Part shown: piece by piece, positions 28,317-37,348 of the stretch
How the letters are laid out: every line of letters begins with the position of its first letter
Numbering within the stretch: position 1 is the first letter of the stretch
Assembly (NCBI GenBank): GCA_026645415.1
Contig: JAPEVH010000082.1
Location: 1 to 45,977 of the forward strand
Length of the DNA stretch: 45,977 nt
Source: Candidatus Electronema sp.
GTDB lineage: Bacteria; Desulfobacterota; Desulfobulbia; Desulfobulbales; Desulfobulbaceae
Direction of reading: 5' to 3'
Translations under genes and position numbers: made by a program
Notes under the pieces: model-generated
The model's database searches: none
What the model saw: only the letters and a program-made list of their open reading frames with translations
What the model was told of the DNA's origin: nothing

Positions 28317-28943
28317 TCATCCAACCGGCGGCGCAATAAATTTTACTGCCTTTATTTCATTGTGGGCAAAGCGTTTCAGGAGTAATTGGATCAAATAGAA
28401 ACCAAAGTCTGGATTTTGGTAATAAAGCTGGCGAATCTGCTTGTCTGTCATCACGAGTAATTCCACATCTGTTTTGCAGCGCAATGTAGCACTGCGCACT
28501 TGCTCATGCGCAAAGACCCCCATCTCACCAAATATCTCACCTGGACGGAGCGCAAGATCTAGTTCGTCTACCATGAGATGCCCTGATTTGAGTAGATAGA
28601 TTTTTTCTGCTCGGTCCCCCTTGTGAAAAATAACATCTCCTTCTTTAAAAGATTCTTTTTTCATGTGTGGGATCATAAATTCAAAGGACATATCCCCTTC
28701 CGAAGCCCGGCGTACCTGCTGAATCAACCTAAGCATCTGGATAAGACGAAGAAAATTCATTGGTAGCAGAACGATATGCAGCACAAGCAGAGGCCATACT
28801 TTTGGTTCTGCATTGCTTGCATACAGGATGAATGCGACATTACTGGCCATCCCGATAATTCTGAGCGGAATCATGTTCTTCATATAAAAAGTGGAGAACA
28901 TGAGAACGGCAGCGAGAAATCCTAAAAGTTGGACATAATACAT
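28317..28943 (-). CDS. Membrane protein with C-terminal cyclic-nucleotide-binding domain
   Basis: A 208-residue protein. Three hydrophobic segments lie in the first ~70 residues (YVQLLGFLAAVLMF, IIGMASNVAFILYA, LLVLHIVLLPMNFL). A linker helix is followed by a Crp-like cyclic-nucleotide-binding domain (about 95-200) with FKEGDVIFHKGD, the phosphate-cassette-like LRPGEIFGEMGVF and RSATLRCKTDVELLVM. There is no DNA-binding domain. It may couple cyclic nucleotide level to a membrane process. The three-helix N-terminus resembles the membrane part of Popeye-type proteins in layout only. Confidence 0.8.
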   Translation of the reverse strand: MYYVQLLGFLAAVLMFSTFYMKNMIPLRIIGMASNVAFILYASNAEPKVWPLLVLHIVLLPMNFLRLIQMLRLIQQVRRASEGDMSFEFMIPHMKKESFKEGDVIFHKGDRAEKIYLLKSGHLMVDELDLALRPGEIFGEMGVFAHEQVRSATLRCKTDVELLVMTDKQIRQLYYQNPDFGFYLIQLLLKRFAHNEIKAVKFIAPPVG

Positions 28944-29205
28944 GGTGTGTTAAATTCAAGATTTTTTTGTTTGGTGACATCAAACTTCAAAACTAAATAT
29001 TTTGACGTGTAAAATCAGTATGATTATCGATATTGTTATCTTTTTCTAAAACTCATATCGATCAGGAAGATGTTCAAGCTCTGCTGGTTCTCGCCGATGT
29101 TTAGGATGCCATCCACCAGCACTGAGTTTGCGGCGCATTTCCTAGAGATGCGACAGACAGAAGTGGATAATCGCGCTGACAAGAGAGGCGATTATTTTGG
29201 AGGAT

Positions 29206-32200
29206 TCATGATGTTTTATCAGATGAACTGTTCGTTTTTTTTGGAGCAACACAGTCAATGCCGATGACATGCAGCTCCTGCACGTTTGCCGACGATGCCT
29301 TGATGCTGTCCGCCTGTTGTTGCAGATAATTGACAAGCGCAGAAAATGGCTGCCCATTTTTGCCATCAGGTATATTCCAACGTTTTTGATCAAGGCGGAA
29401 CAGCACAAGAATGCCGTGTTGACTGTTGTATCCTTTGAGATATTGTCCAACGAGTTGCCTTTGCAACGTATCGTTAGTCAAAAATTTAGCTGAATATTTT
29501 TGACGTTTTTTGTCAACTGGCTTAATTTCAATGCAGACGTTGCCGTGCTTGCAGCTTACTTGAATATCCGATTTCTTGTCGTTATCAAGCTCCTCTTCCC
29601 GATGCACACTGAAACGCCGATACTGTGTATCTCGCAACTTGGCGGCCAGCCAGTGTTGCAAATCCTTCTCAGGCATTCCTGACCAAAAAAGACATCGTTC
29701 ACTGAACGGCCCTTCCTCAACGCCTTTTTTGATTTCCTTCAATCTGGCCAGAATCTGCTGAAAAAGTTGCGCTTCGCTCTGCGGATCAGTTTGAAATATT
29801 GAACCAAGGCTGCGCAGTTTGGCAGGCTCAATAAGTGCTGCTTCCTGTGCTGTATGCGCGGCGTGTTTTGTTTGTTCTGCAAGAAGCCAATCACGAATTT
29901 TTTGGTTTGCTTCTTCTTCGACTAATTTGGTGAGAATATCGTGGACAGCATGGCCCGGTGTTTGAACCAGCATGTTGATGATGTAATTTCGCACTGATTC
30001 AACAGAATGCAAATTGTAGTTATCTTTATCAGCGGTATCACTTTTTACAGATGCAATATACATACTGAGACGGTTGGATAACTTAACAAGAACATCAGCG
30101 GCATATTGAAGTTTATCTGGCTTTATTTGTATCCAATAGCCAGACGCATGTTCGGTGGCCCTTATAAATTCCTCAAACTGCTTGTCCGCGTTTTCTCCGA
30201 TATCCTTCAGGTGTTCTTCAAACCAGTTCCAAGCAGCAACTATATCTATTTCCAGCCAAAGACGCAGCCAACGCATATTTGCGTTCAGATTTTTGTCATC
30301 CGGTAACGTAACCTGAACTTTGCAGAGTTCAGCAACGTCCTCGGAAGAAAGCAAACCGTCTTCACGCAATATCCTGATAAGATTGAACAGCCGCTCTGCG
30401 TTCTGAATTTCTCCATTTTTTATGAGCGGAATAACCGGTTGCAGCAGTCTGGCGCGCAGTTGACTGGAACATCGCAAAGCCAGTTCGATTGTGCTGGAAA
30501 ATCGATTCGTTGATTTTGCCTCTTTCTCAATCCAAGGATACAGTGCTTCGCAGACCACTGAGTTATGGATTTCAGCAAGTCGCTCAAACCAAGAAAGGGA
30601 TTTTTCCTCCCAGACAGCTAATTGTGCAGCGCGGGTGATTTCGTCATATCTGAAGGAGGATATCACATCAGGATTGCCCTCAATTTCTGCTGTTACGGAG
30701 GCAAGGAGATAGCATTCCTTACGGTAAACCGTTCCATTTTCATTATAGATATCAGGAGTGGATATCCCCTCATTTCTCCAGTAAATTTTAAGTCCATCAG
30801 TGAAGGCATTTGCAATCTTTTGGCCAAAATCATTTTTGATCAAATCAAAATCAATTCGAGACCTACTCTGATCTGTTGAATAGTAGAAAGAATAATCGAC
30901 AAGATATGCTATGTATTTTTTACATGAACCATTGTGTATATTTTTAATGTCCGCCAACAGATTGGTTTTGGTGTTCAGAGTTTCCTGCCGTTCCTTTCTG
31001 TTTTTCATCCTGCTTTCTAATTGCCAATCACGTTGTTTTTTTAGGAAGTTGAGATGCTCATTCCGGCAGGCTTCAATATCTTTCTGCCTTGCAGCTTTTT
31101 CCGGGCCAATGTCAATGTTTAATAACGCTTGAACGGCTTTTGCCCGCGAAGATTTACGAAGTGTGGCTGGCGTGTAAAAAGCGACGTTAAAAGCATTGTG
31201 AAACCAAATGTCACGCTCCGATTCCGTCAGAGTCGGATCATTTGCCCGTTGAGTCAATTCAGATAAGTCATCCCAATCAAACGTAACAAGACAATCAGAG
31301 TTCTTATACCAGTTGTGCTTTGATTCAGGCAATTCTACAGCGATTTTCCAACGAAGGTTGTAATGTTTGGCGATATTATCCCACAATTTTTCTAACGCAT
31401 ACTTCTGATATATCTGAGAATTACAATTCAAACTCTCAATATGTTCAGCCGCATCAATGCAAATTTGTGGGTATTGGACGCTATTCGTTGGAAGTAAATC
31501 AAGCAGGCGTTCATAACAGAGGGGAAGAACTTTTGCAATCCATGTCGCTTTCTCCGCTCTTCTGTTAAAGCATTTTTCCGGTGCTGGCTGAGGCAATACA
31601 GCTACAAGAGCACTTAAAAGTAATTCTGCTGAGTTAATATCATCGGTCGCAGGAAGCAAGCTGTATTGAACACAGTACGTCATCGGGCCGGAATTATAGT
31701 AATTTTCATCAGCAACAGCCTTGAAAATATCCGAAAACTGCTTAACAGTCAGGCTTTTCCAGTCAATGACCGGCAGTGCTGCCGCAATAAGCGCATTTGT
31801 TGTCAGCTTGCCGGACAGCAGATCATCTTTGATTGCAGCACGTTGTTCCAGCGTGCCAACTTCCTCCAAGACTGCCAATGCCCAACCCCGTTCACCGTCC
31901 GACTTCTCCTCATCTTGATAAATACTGAAGGCAACTTTTGCACAATCAGTTAAACGTGCAAACTTGGCATAGAAGAAGAGCTTTGTTTTTATCCATTCCG
32001 GCTGATTCGGCTCGGCAAGCAATGAGGCTATTTTACCGGCAGAAAGCCTGCGTCCCAACCGCCAGTATTCGCTGGCATCGTTGTGCCAGTCAGTTCGCAG
32101 TCCATTTTTCAAACGCTGAAGATACGCTTCAAAAGCCCGGTCGGCTAAAAGCTCATCCCATGACTCAGGATCACCATCAAAGGCGATCATTTCCGGGAAC

Positions 32201-33402
32201 TTGTTCGTCAACCATTCCCGAACTTGTGCATTGATGGCCGCAAGCCAGCATAATGCCCAGCGTCTGCTCGGAATCAGCACGAGTTCACCGAACGGGGCCG
32301 CAGCAAAAAGGTCTATCGCCTCCTGCACCGGCCAGTCTTTCTCAAGCCGCCGCTTCACCCAGCAGGCTGCCAGATACTCCCGCACAGAACGATGATGAAA
32401 TTTCACCCGGCCATAGGTTGCCTCGTCAAAAATCGCTGAGGAAAGAAGGCGCATGATTTCCGGCTCGCTCCAATCAGTCAGAACGGCTGACGGGACAACT
32501 TCGTTGTCTCTGGGCACAGCAACCGTTGCGATATGGTGGCGACCTGAGAACTCCGCTGCGGCAGCCAGTTTTTCCGCGCCCCGCCGCAGCTTTTTCGGCG
32601 AGAGCAGGAACTTATCGGCAGTTTTGTAATTCTGATTTGTTTCCGTAAGCCGATTAGTTACGTTTCCCTTGATCAGCTCCAGATATTTGCCGAGCTTTTT
32701 CTTCTGATTCCAGAGAGCAATCAGCCATTCAAGATCAAGCGGCCTTGTGGCCATCTGCCAGTAATTGCCATGATCTATTGCACGCCAGAATTCCGCGTCA
32801 TTCTCGACACTTTTTTCTGCCGCAAAACGCTTTGCTTCAGTCTTTGAAAGAGGATTAAGCGAGACAACAAAAGGTTCGGCCTGACGGTCAATCTGCTTGA
32901 CCAGCAAGTCAGACACCGCCTCTTGGACTTCTTTTTGTCCCCAGTCTGTCCAGCGGCTGGAAATGATGATTTTTATGCGTGACCGATAGTGTTGTAATTT
33001 ATCGGCCACGATTAAAAGTGTCCTTTTGAAAGCAGCATGGCTGACCAACCTTGACTCATCTATGGCATCAAGAAGGAAATATCCGACATCAGATGAATTC
33101 GACCATGCGGTATAATCAGTACCTACACATAGTTCCCAATCATATTTTGTCGCAATCTGATTCAGCGCAACAAAAAAAGCTGCCTCGTTTTGCTTCTGAA
33201 GCCGTACAATTTCGTTCTCAAACTCCTTTGTTTTACCAATGCCTGCCTCGCCAACAACAACGCTAACGGCGTTTTCATACAGCTTGGCCCAAGTCAGTTC
33301 TGTTTTGTTGCGGTCCCAGAAATACTGAACCAACTCATCCTGTTCGTCTTGCAGTTCTTTGGCCGGGGTAAACGTTCGATGAAGATCAATTAAATCAGTC
33401 AA
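29206..33402 (-). CDS. Large STAND/NACHT-like P-loop NTPase with C-terminal PD-(D/E)xK-type nuclease motif
   Basis: A 1398-residue protein, not assigned to a named system. The P-loop domain is N-terminal: Walker A GEAGIGKT (51-58), Walker B LLDAIDE (110-116) and a sensor-like IIISSRW (146-151). A winged-helix-type motif FHHRSVREYLAA (335-346), typical of NACHT/STAND proteins, follows. About 850 residues of helical, solenoid-like sequence come next. The end carries a restriction-endonuclease-like motif, Asp1279 then E1292-I-K1294 at the end of a hydrophobic strand, and a downstream RQLVGQYLKGY helix. The TTG start is supported by AGGAG 8 bases upstream. It lies 54 bases after the CusB-like adaptor gene, where an RND pump would be expected. 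I infer a sensor-effector protein for defence. No phage data exist here, and the nuclease could be degenerate. Confidence 0.75.
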   Translation of the reverse strand: MTDLIDLHRTFTPAKELQDEQDELVQYFWDRNKTELTWAKLYENAVSVVVGEAGIGKTKEFENEIVRLQKQNEAAFFVALNQIATKYDWELCVGTDYTAWSNSSDVGYFLLDAIDESRLVSHAAFKRTLLIVADKLQHYRSRIKIIISSRWTDWGQKEVQEAVSDLLVKQIDRQAEPFVVSLNPLSKTEAKRFAAEKSVENDAEFWRAIDHGNYWQMATRPLDLEWLIALWNQKKKLGKYLELIKGNVTNRLTETNQNYKTADKFLLSPKKLRRGAEKLAAAAEFSGRHHIATVAVPRDNEVVPSAVLTDWSEPEIMRLLSSAIFDEATYGRVKFHHRSVREYLAACWVKRRLEKDWPVQEAIDLFAAAPFGELVLIPSRRWALCWLAAINAQVREWLTNKFPEMIAFDGDPESWDELLADRAFEAYLQRLKNGLRTDWHNDASEYWRLGRRLSAGKIASLLAEPNQPEWIKTKLFFYAKFARLTDCAKVAFSIYQDEEKSDGERGWALAVLEEVGTLEQRAAIKDDLLSGKLTTNALIAAALPVIDWKSLTVKQFSDIFKAVADENYYNSGPMTYCVQYSLLPATDDINSAELLLSALVAVLPQPAPEKCFNRRAEKATWIAKVLPLCYERLLDLLPTNSVQYPQICIDAAEHIESLNCNSQIYQKYALEKLWDNIAKHYNLRWKIAVELPESKHNWYKNSDCLVTFDWDDLSELTQRANDPTLTESERDIWFHNAFNVAFYTPATLRKSSRAKAVQALLNIDIGPEKAARQKDIEACRNEHLNFLKKQRDWQLESRMKNRKERQETLNTKTNLLADIKNIHNGSCKKYIAYLVDYSFYYSTDQSRSRIDFDLIKNDFGQKIANAFTDGLKIYWRNEGISTPDIYNENGTVYRKECYLLASVTAEIEGNPDVISSFRYDEITRAAQLAVWEEKSLSWFERLAEIHNSVVCEALYPWIEKEAKSTNRFSSTIELALRCSSQLRARLLQPVIPLIKNGEIQNAERLFNLIRILREDGLLSSEDVAELCKVQVTLPDDKNLNANMRWLRLWLEIDIVAAWNWFEEHLKDIGENADKQFEEFIRATEHASGYWIQIKPDKLQYAADVLVKLSNRLSMYIASVKSDTADKDNYNLHSVESVRNYIINMLVQTPGHAVHDILTKLVEEEANQKIRDWLLAEQTKHAAHTAQEAALIEPAKLRSLGSIFQTDPQSEAQLFQQILARLKEIKKGVEEGPFSERCLFWSGMPEKDLQHWLAAKLRDTQYRRFSVHREEELDNDKKSDIQVSCKHGNVCIEIKPVDKKRQKYSAKFLTNDTLQRQLVGQYLKGYNSQHGILVLFRLDQKRWNIPDGKNGQPFSALVNYLQQQADSIKASSANVQELHVIGIDCVAPKKTNSSSDKTS

Positions 33403-33456
33403 GAAAGATGCTCCTGAGAAAGGCGAACTTGAAGATGCGAGCTGGTGGACTTGATG

Positions 33457-35526
33457 TCATTCCTGCGTTAGCTGCTTGCGTACTTCACCGCAGCGGAGCA
33501 TCATAGCCCCAAAATAAGGATTATTGATCTCTTCTGAAGGTGCTAGCCAAGTAGCACCGGTGCTGCCAAAGGCCATTGGACAAAAATGGACAAACCAAGA
33601 AGTGTGATCATTGCTACCATAGGTTTCCACCGCTTCAACCACGGCTTGGCTGTAGGGATAAAAGGCAGTGCGAATCGTTTCTAAGCTCTTTGCCGCTCCC
33701 AGCTTTTGCATTTCTTTTTGTAAGCGGGTGGCTAAATTTCCTGCCTCTTTTGTTCCTGTTTGTTGAAGAGCAGTTTCTAGGCTCTTCGTTAATGGGACAA
33801 GAGCCGCCGCCGAATCATGCGCAACCTGCTCGTTATCTGCGGCCAGATTTTGTTGAAGAATAAGATACCGTTTGAGCAATTCGCCGACCTTGGCCTGTAG
33901 CTCCGGTGAAGCGGCTTGTGCTGCTGGAACATCCTGGATGGCAAAATATTCTCTGACCTGCTGGAAGTGTTCAGCAAATTCTGCATAAGTCCGCAGTATC
34001 TCTTGATCGCCTTTTGCCTCTTGAAGGAGGATCAGATCATTTTGGAGGAGCATGGCAAATTCCTGCCAGCTCAGTTTATCTTCCTCCATCAGCCCGTCCT
34101 TGCTGATGGCAGCTAAAGCATGGCTGAACTTCTGTAGAGCCGGACGGTATCGAGCTACATCCAGCTTATGTACCTCTCTCGAAAACTTAACAAAATGTTG
34201 ATTCAATAGGTCAAGCCGGGAGATGAACAGCTTTGGCAAAGAGTTATTCTTCTGTTTGGCAGCTCCGGCATAGGGATTCATCATTGACGGTCGTGCCTGT
34301 AACTGAATCGCGGAGTCAATCTTAAAATTACCCCTGACAACTACCAACTCACCTTTCTCAAGGCCGTTCTTCACCTCATAATATTCCCCACGCCGTGAAC
34401 CGAGAACTACTTCTCGCCCGATATATGTCCCTGTTTGGTCTGGCACTTGAACATAGACCAGTGCGCGTTTACCTGTGAGCAATGGTGCAGATGCTGGGAT
34501 CAGCAGTGGAGCCTGCCCTTGCTTACTCGCTGGAACAGAGACTTCAGCCCGGATAAACATGCCGGGTTTCAATTTTCTCTTGCTATTCTCTGCATTAAGC
34601 CGGACCCGGACAGTTCTCTTTTTTTCATCCACCAGCGGATCAATATAAACCACCTTACCCTGAAAGGCAGCACCGGGATAAGCCTCAACCGTAAAACCGA
34701 CCTGCTGGCCCATAGCAATTGCATGGAGATCCGACTCATAGACTTCAAGGATCACCCAAACTTGAGACAGATCAGCTAGGGTGTAGACCGGATTTCCAGT
34801 TTTAACGTACACCCCCTCGTTGACATGCTTTTCAATAACAATACCAGAAAGCGGAGCAGTGAGGGTGATATGGTCGGCTGGTTTTTCGAGTTGCTCCATC
34901 TCTTGAAGCTGTTTTTTACCAATCCCAAGCAGCCGCAGTTTTTCCCTTGCTGCTGCTAGAGTCTGGCTGGCCATTTTTTTCACTAAAGAGTTGTCTGATG
35001 GGCCGACACGTTTTACTTCTTGTAGAGCTTGGATTAATTCAGCTTGGGCGGTAAATAAATCCGGGCTATATACTTTGGCTACAGCCTGTCCACGCTGAAC
35101 AGCAGCACCAGTGTAATCAACGAAAAGTTTGTCAATCCGTCCATCTACCCAAGATGTTATCGTGGTAACTTTGGTTTCATCATAGTCAATTCGCCCGAAT
35201 ATCTGAATCTCTGCGGCTGCGTCTTTAGCCCCCCTAATGACCGGCTGTACCTCGATTTCTGCGAGCTTTCTCGCTTGGCTGTCCAAAGATATCTGGCGGA
35301 GGCTTTGTCGCTCTTCATTGCTCTGCTTTTCAACCTCAATCAAATCCATAAAACAGATCGGACACTGGCCGGGTTCTGGGAGCTGGATCTGCGGATGCAT
35401 AGAGCAGGTCCAGACTGTTTCCCGATCATGCTTATGGGCAGAATCTGCTGTTTCGGCCAACGAAGTCCTAAACAACAGGAGGAAGAACAGGCTTCCAATA
35501 ACAAGCAAATACAGCAGATTCCGCAT
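33457..35526 (-). CDS. CusB-like RND efflux periplasmic adaptor with metal-binding and DUF3347 domains
   Basis: A 689-residue exported membrane-fusion protein. A signal sequence (about 1-24) is followed by a heavy-metal-binding domain (WTCSMHPQI, PGQCPICFMDL). The adaptor core follows, with barrel-sandwich and beta-barrel parts (GRIDKLFVDYTGAAVQRGQ, LTAPLSGIVIEKHVNEGVYV, KLKPGMFIRAEV). The C-terminal ~200 residues match DUF3347, ending CPMAFGSTGATWL, NPYFGAMMLRCG. It should link an inner-membrane CusA-type pump to the outer-membrane factor encoded upstream, exporting Cu(I)/Ag(I) or a similar metal. AGGGGAG precedes the ATG. No CusA gene lies in the window. Confidence 0.9.
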   Translation of the reverse strand: MRNLLYLLVIGSLFFLLLFRTSLAETADSAHKHDRETVWTCSMHPQIQLPEPGQCPICFMDLIEVEKQSNEERQSLRQISLDSQARKLAEIEVQPVIRGAKDAAAEIQIFGRIDYDETKVTTITSWVDGRIDKLFVDYTGAAVQRGQAVAKVYSPDLFTAQAELIQALQEVKRVGPSDNSLVKKMASQTLAAAREKLRLLGIGKKQLQEMEQLEKPADHITLTAPLSGIVIEKHVNEGVYVKTGNPVYTLADLSQVWVILEVYESDLHAIAMGQQVGFTVEAYPGAAFQGKVVYIDPLVDEKKRTVRVRLNAENSKRKLKPGMFIRAEVSVPASKQGQAPLLIPASAPLLTGKRALVYVQVPDQTGTYIGREVVLGSRRGEYYEVKNGLEKGELVVVRGNFKIDSAIQLQARPSMMNPYAGAAKQKNNSLPKLFISRLDLLNQHFVKFSREVHKLDVARYRPALQKFSHALAAISKDGLMEEDKLSWQEFAMLLQNDLILLQEAKGDQEILRTYAEFAEHFQQVREYFAIQDVPAAQAASPELQAKVGELLKRYLILQQNLAADNEQVAHDSAAALVPLTKSLETALQQTGTKEAGNLATRLQKEMQKLGAAKSLETIRTAFYPYSQAVVEAVETYGSNDHTSWFVHFCPMAFGSTGATWLAPSEEINNPYFGAMMLRCGEVRKQLTQE

Positions 35527-35538
35527 GACAATCTCCCC

Positions 35539-35877
35539 TTATTCCTTAGGCTCGTGGCCTTTATGATCTTGCTGATCCATATCCATTTTGCCCTGCTCTT
35601 GCTCTCCTTCTTTCTTGCTTTGGTCAATCACTTCCGGCTCTTGCCCCATTTCTTTCATCTTGGCTAGGTATTTTTCAGGATCCTCTTTAAACTTGGGTGG
35701 ACAAGCCTCACAGCAGAAATAAATCCGCTGCCCCTGATAATCTACGTAGATATCTTTGTTGATCTTACCGCCCATCACTGGACACTCTGTCTGCGGTGCT
35801 GCCAAAGCAGTTCCAGCAAAATTGAACAGTACAAAAAGACAAAAAACTGCAAGGCCGAATGATTTGATACTACGCAT
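35539..35877 (-). CDS. Exported YHS-domain protein with Met/His-rich tail
   Basis: A 112-residue periplasmic protein. A signal peptide (FGLAVFCLFVLFNFAGTALA) is followed by a YHS metal-binding domain (CPVMGGKINKDIYVDYQG, YFCCEACPPKF, DPEKYL) and a charged tail with KMDMDQQDHKGH. YHS and Met/His-rich segments bind copper or heavy metals, so it may act as a metallochaperone for the adjacent efflux system. AAAGGAG precedes the ATG. It lies 12 bases upstream of the adaptor gene and downstream of the outer-membrane factor. Confidence 0.88.
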   Translation of the reverse strand: MRSIKSFGLAVFCLFVLFNFAGTALAAPQTECPVMGGKINKDIYVDYQGQRIYFCCEACPPKFKEDPEKYLAKMKEMGQEPEVIDQSKKEGEQEQGKMDMDQQDHKGHEPKE

Positions 35878-35928
35878 GATACACTCCTTTTCGTCGATGG
35901 TTGGTAATTACTCGCAGCACGAACTGTT

Positions 35929-37260
35929 TTAATTTTTCCTGAGAGGTTCTTTTATTGTATCTTCTTGCTCGTCCTCTGTCCACGTTGCCAGTACAAGTCC
36001 AGCCTGAGCCTCTAGTCCTGCCACAGCAAGATCTCTGTCTGCCACGGCCCGGCTTGCAGTCAACGCAAAAGTTAACAAGCTCTTTTCCGCGTCAATGATT
36101 TCCAAGATGGAATTTTTTCCGCTCTGGAATCCACTGACTGTCACCTCGATTTGCTGTTTGACTTTAGGAATTAATTCATTTCGATAGAGGGCTATTCTGC
36201 GTGCTGCATCTCGGTAACTATACAGCCCCTGCTCAATTTTGTTTTTTAGACTCCGCTTCTGTTCCTCTTCCAGTGACCGAGCCGCATTGATGTCTGCTTC
36301 CTGTTCAGCCAGTTTTGCATGGATGCGGTCTCGAAAAATAGGCAGATTCATACTTATTCCAGCAATTACTGGATCTGAGCCGCTATCCGGCGGACTACCA
36401 TATTCTGCTGATCCAGTCAGGATAGTTTTCAGAGAGACCTGGAAATCAGGGAAAAAATCCTTTCCTGCCAATTCTTTTCCTGTCCGAGCCTTGGCAATAC
36501 GCTCCTGCGCTGCTTGGAGCAGCGGGGCATTGGCAAGGGCAACTGTGTAAATATCCTCTGCCTTTTTCTCCAAGACAACTTTAGGGAGACGCTCTGGAAT
36601 AGGAAGTGCTCGTTCCGCTTCAGTACCTAAAAGGTTGTTGATGCGGGTGCGCAGAGGGAGAGCTTGATCAGTCAAGGTTCGAGCTTGATCTTCTGTTCGC
36701 ACCAGCTCAACCTGAATTTTAAGCACATCAAAATAAGTAGCTTTACCCCCAGTGTAGCGGTCGCGGGCAACATTTTCAAGATAGTGCAGCAGTTCAAGGT
36801 TATCTGCAATAATTTGCTGGGAGCGACCGAGAAAACAGTATTCAACATAAGCTTCTTTTACCTGCCGGGCCACATCCAGCTCTACTGCGGCCACTTTGGC
36901 CTTGGCAACGGCCTCGTCATGGTTGCTCAGTTTGCGCATCAAGGCCAGCTTACCAAACCAAGGTAGTCCTTGCCCGATCCCCAGAGCGGCCTGCTGTGGC
37001 CCAGTTCTGGTTTCAATAGGTTCTAAATAGTACTGCACCTCAAGTTTTGGATCCGGCAACACTCCAGCCTGACGTACCTTTGCTGAGGCGGCGCGCAGTT
37101 CAGCCCGTGCTGCTAAAAGGGTATCATTGCCGCTCAGAGCCTGTTCAAGATAAGTAGCTAGTTTATTTTTTCCCTCTTGAGCAGCTTTTTCCTCAGCATA
37201 AGAGGCAGAGGAGCTAATGAGAAAAGATGCTAGGAGACAGGCAGAAATATATCGGTTCAT
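35929..37260 (-). CDS. TolC/CusC-like outer-membrane efflux protein
   Basis: A 443-residue exported protein of the outer-membrane factor family. A signal peptide ends near SYAEE. Two repeated TolC-type halves follow, each starting with a long helix (AARAELRAASAKVRQAGVLP; LLQAAQERIAKARTGKELAG) and a conserved PDPKLEV / PDFQVSL strand. It forms the trimeric exit duct for the adaptor encoded downstream. The ATG at 37260 is preferred to the GTG five codons upstream. It follows metF with an 88-base gap, so the efflux genes may have their own promoter. Confidence 0.88.
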   Translation of the reverse strand: MNRYISACLLASFLISSSASYAEEKAAQEGKNKLATYLEQALSGNDTLLAARAELRAASAKVRQAGVLPDPKLEVQYYLEPIETRTGPQQAALGIGQGLPWFGKLALMRKLSNHDEAVAKAKVAAVELDVARQVKEAYVEYCFLGRSQQIIADNLELLHYLENVARDRYTGGKATYFDVLKIQVELVRTEDQARTLTDQALPLRTRINNLLGTEAERALPIPERLPKVVLEKKAEDIYTVALANAPLLQAAQERIAKARTGKELAGKDFFPDFQVSLKTILTGSAEYGSPPDSGSDPVIAGISMNLPIFRDRIHAKLAEQEADINAARSLEEEQKRSLKNKIEQGLYSYRDAARRIALYRNELIPKVKQQIEVTVSGFQSGKNSILEIIDAEKSLLTFALTASRAVADRDLAVAGLEAQAGLVLATWTEDEQEDTIKEPLRKN

Positions 37261-37348
37261 TGTCCGGTTATCCACAGGATTATAATTTGGAAGCTGTTCG
37301 AGAAAGCAGGATAATGTGATAAGCTACCTCCAGTGCGAAAAGCACATT

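Noticed and set aside
29046..29138. 30-codon minus-strand ORF (MRRKLSAGGWHPKHRREP...)
   Set aside because: The ribosome-binding sequence abuts the ATG, no family is recognised, and a single short frame is not enough evidence.
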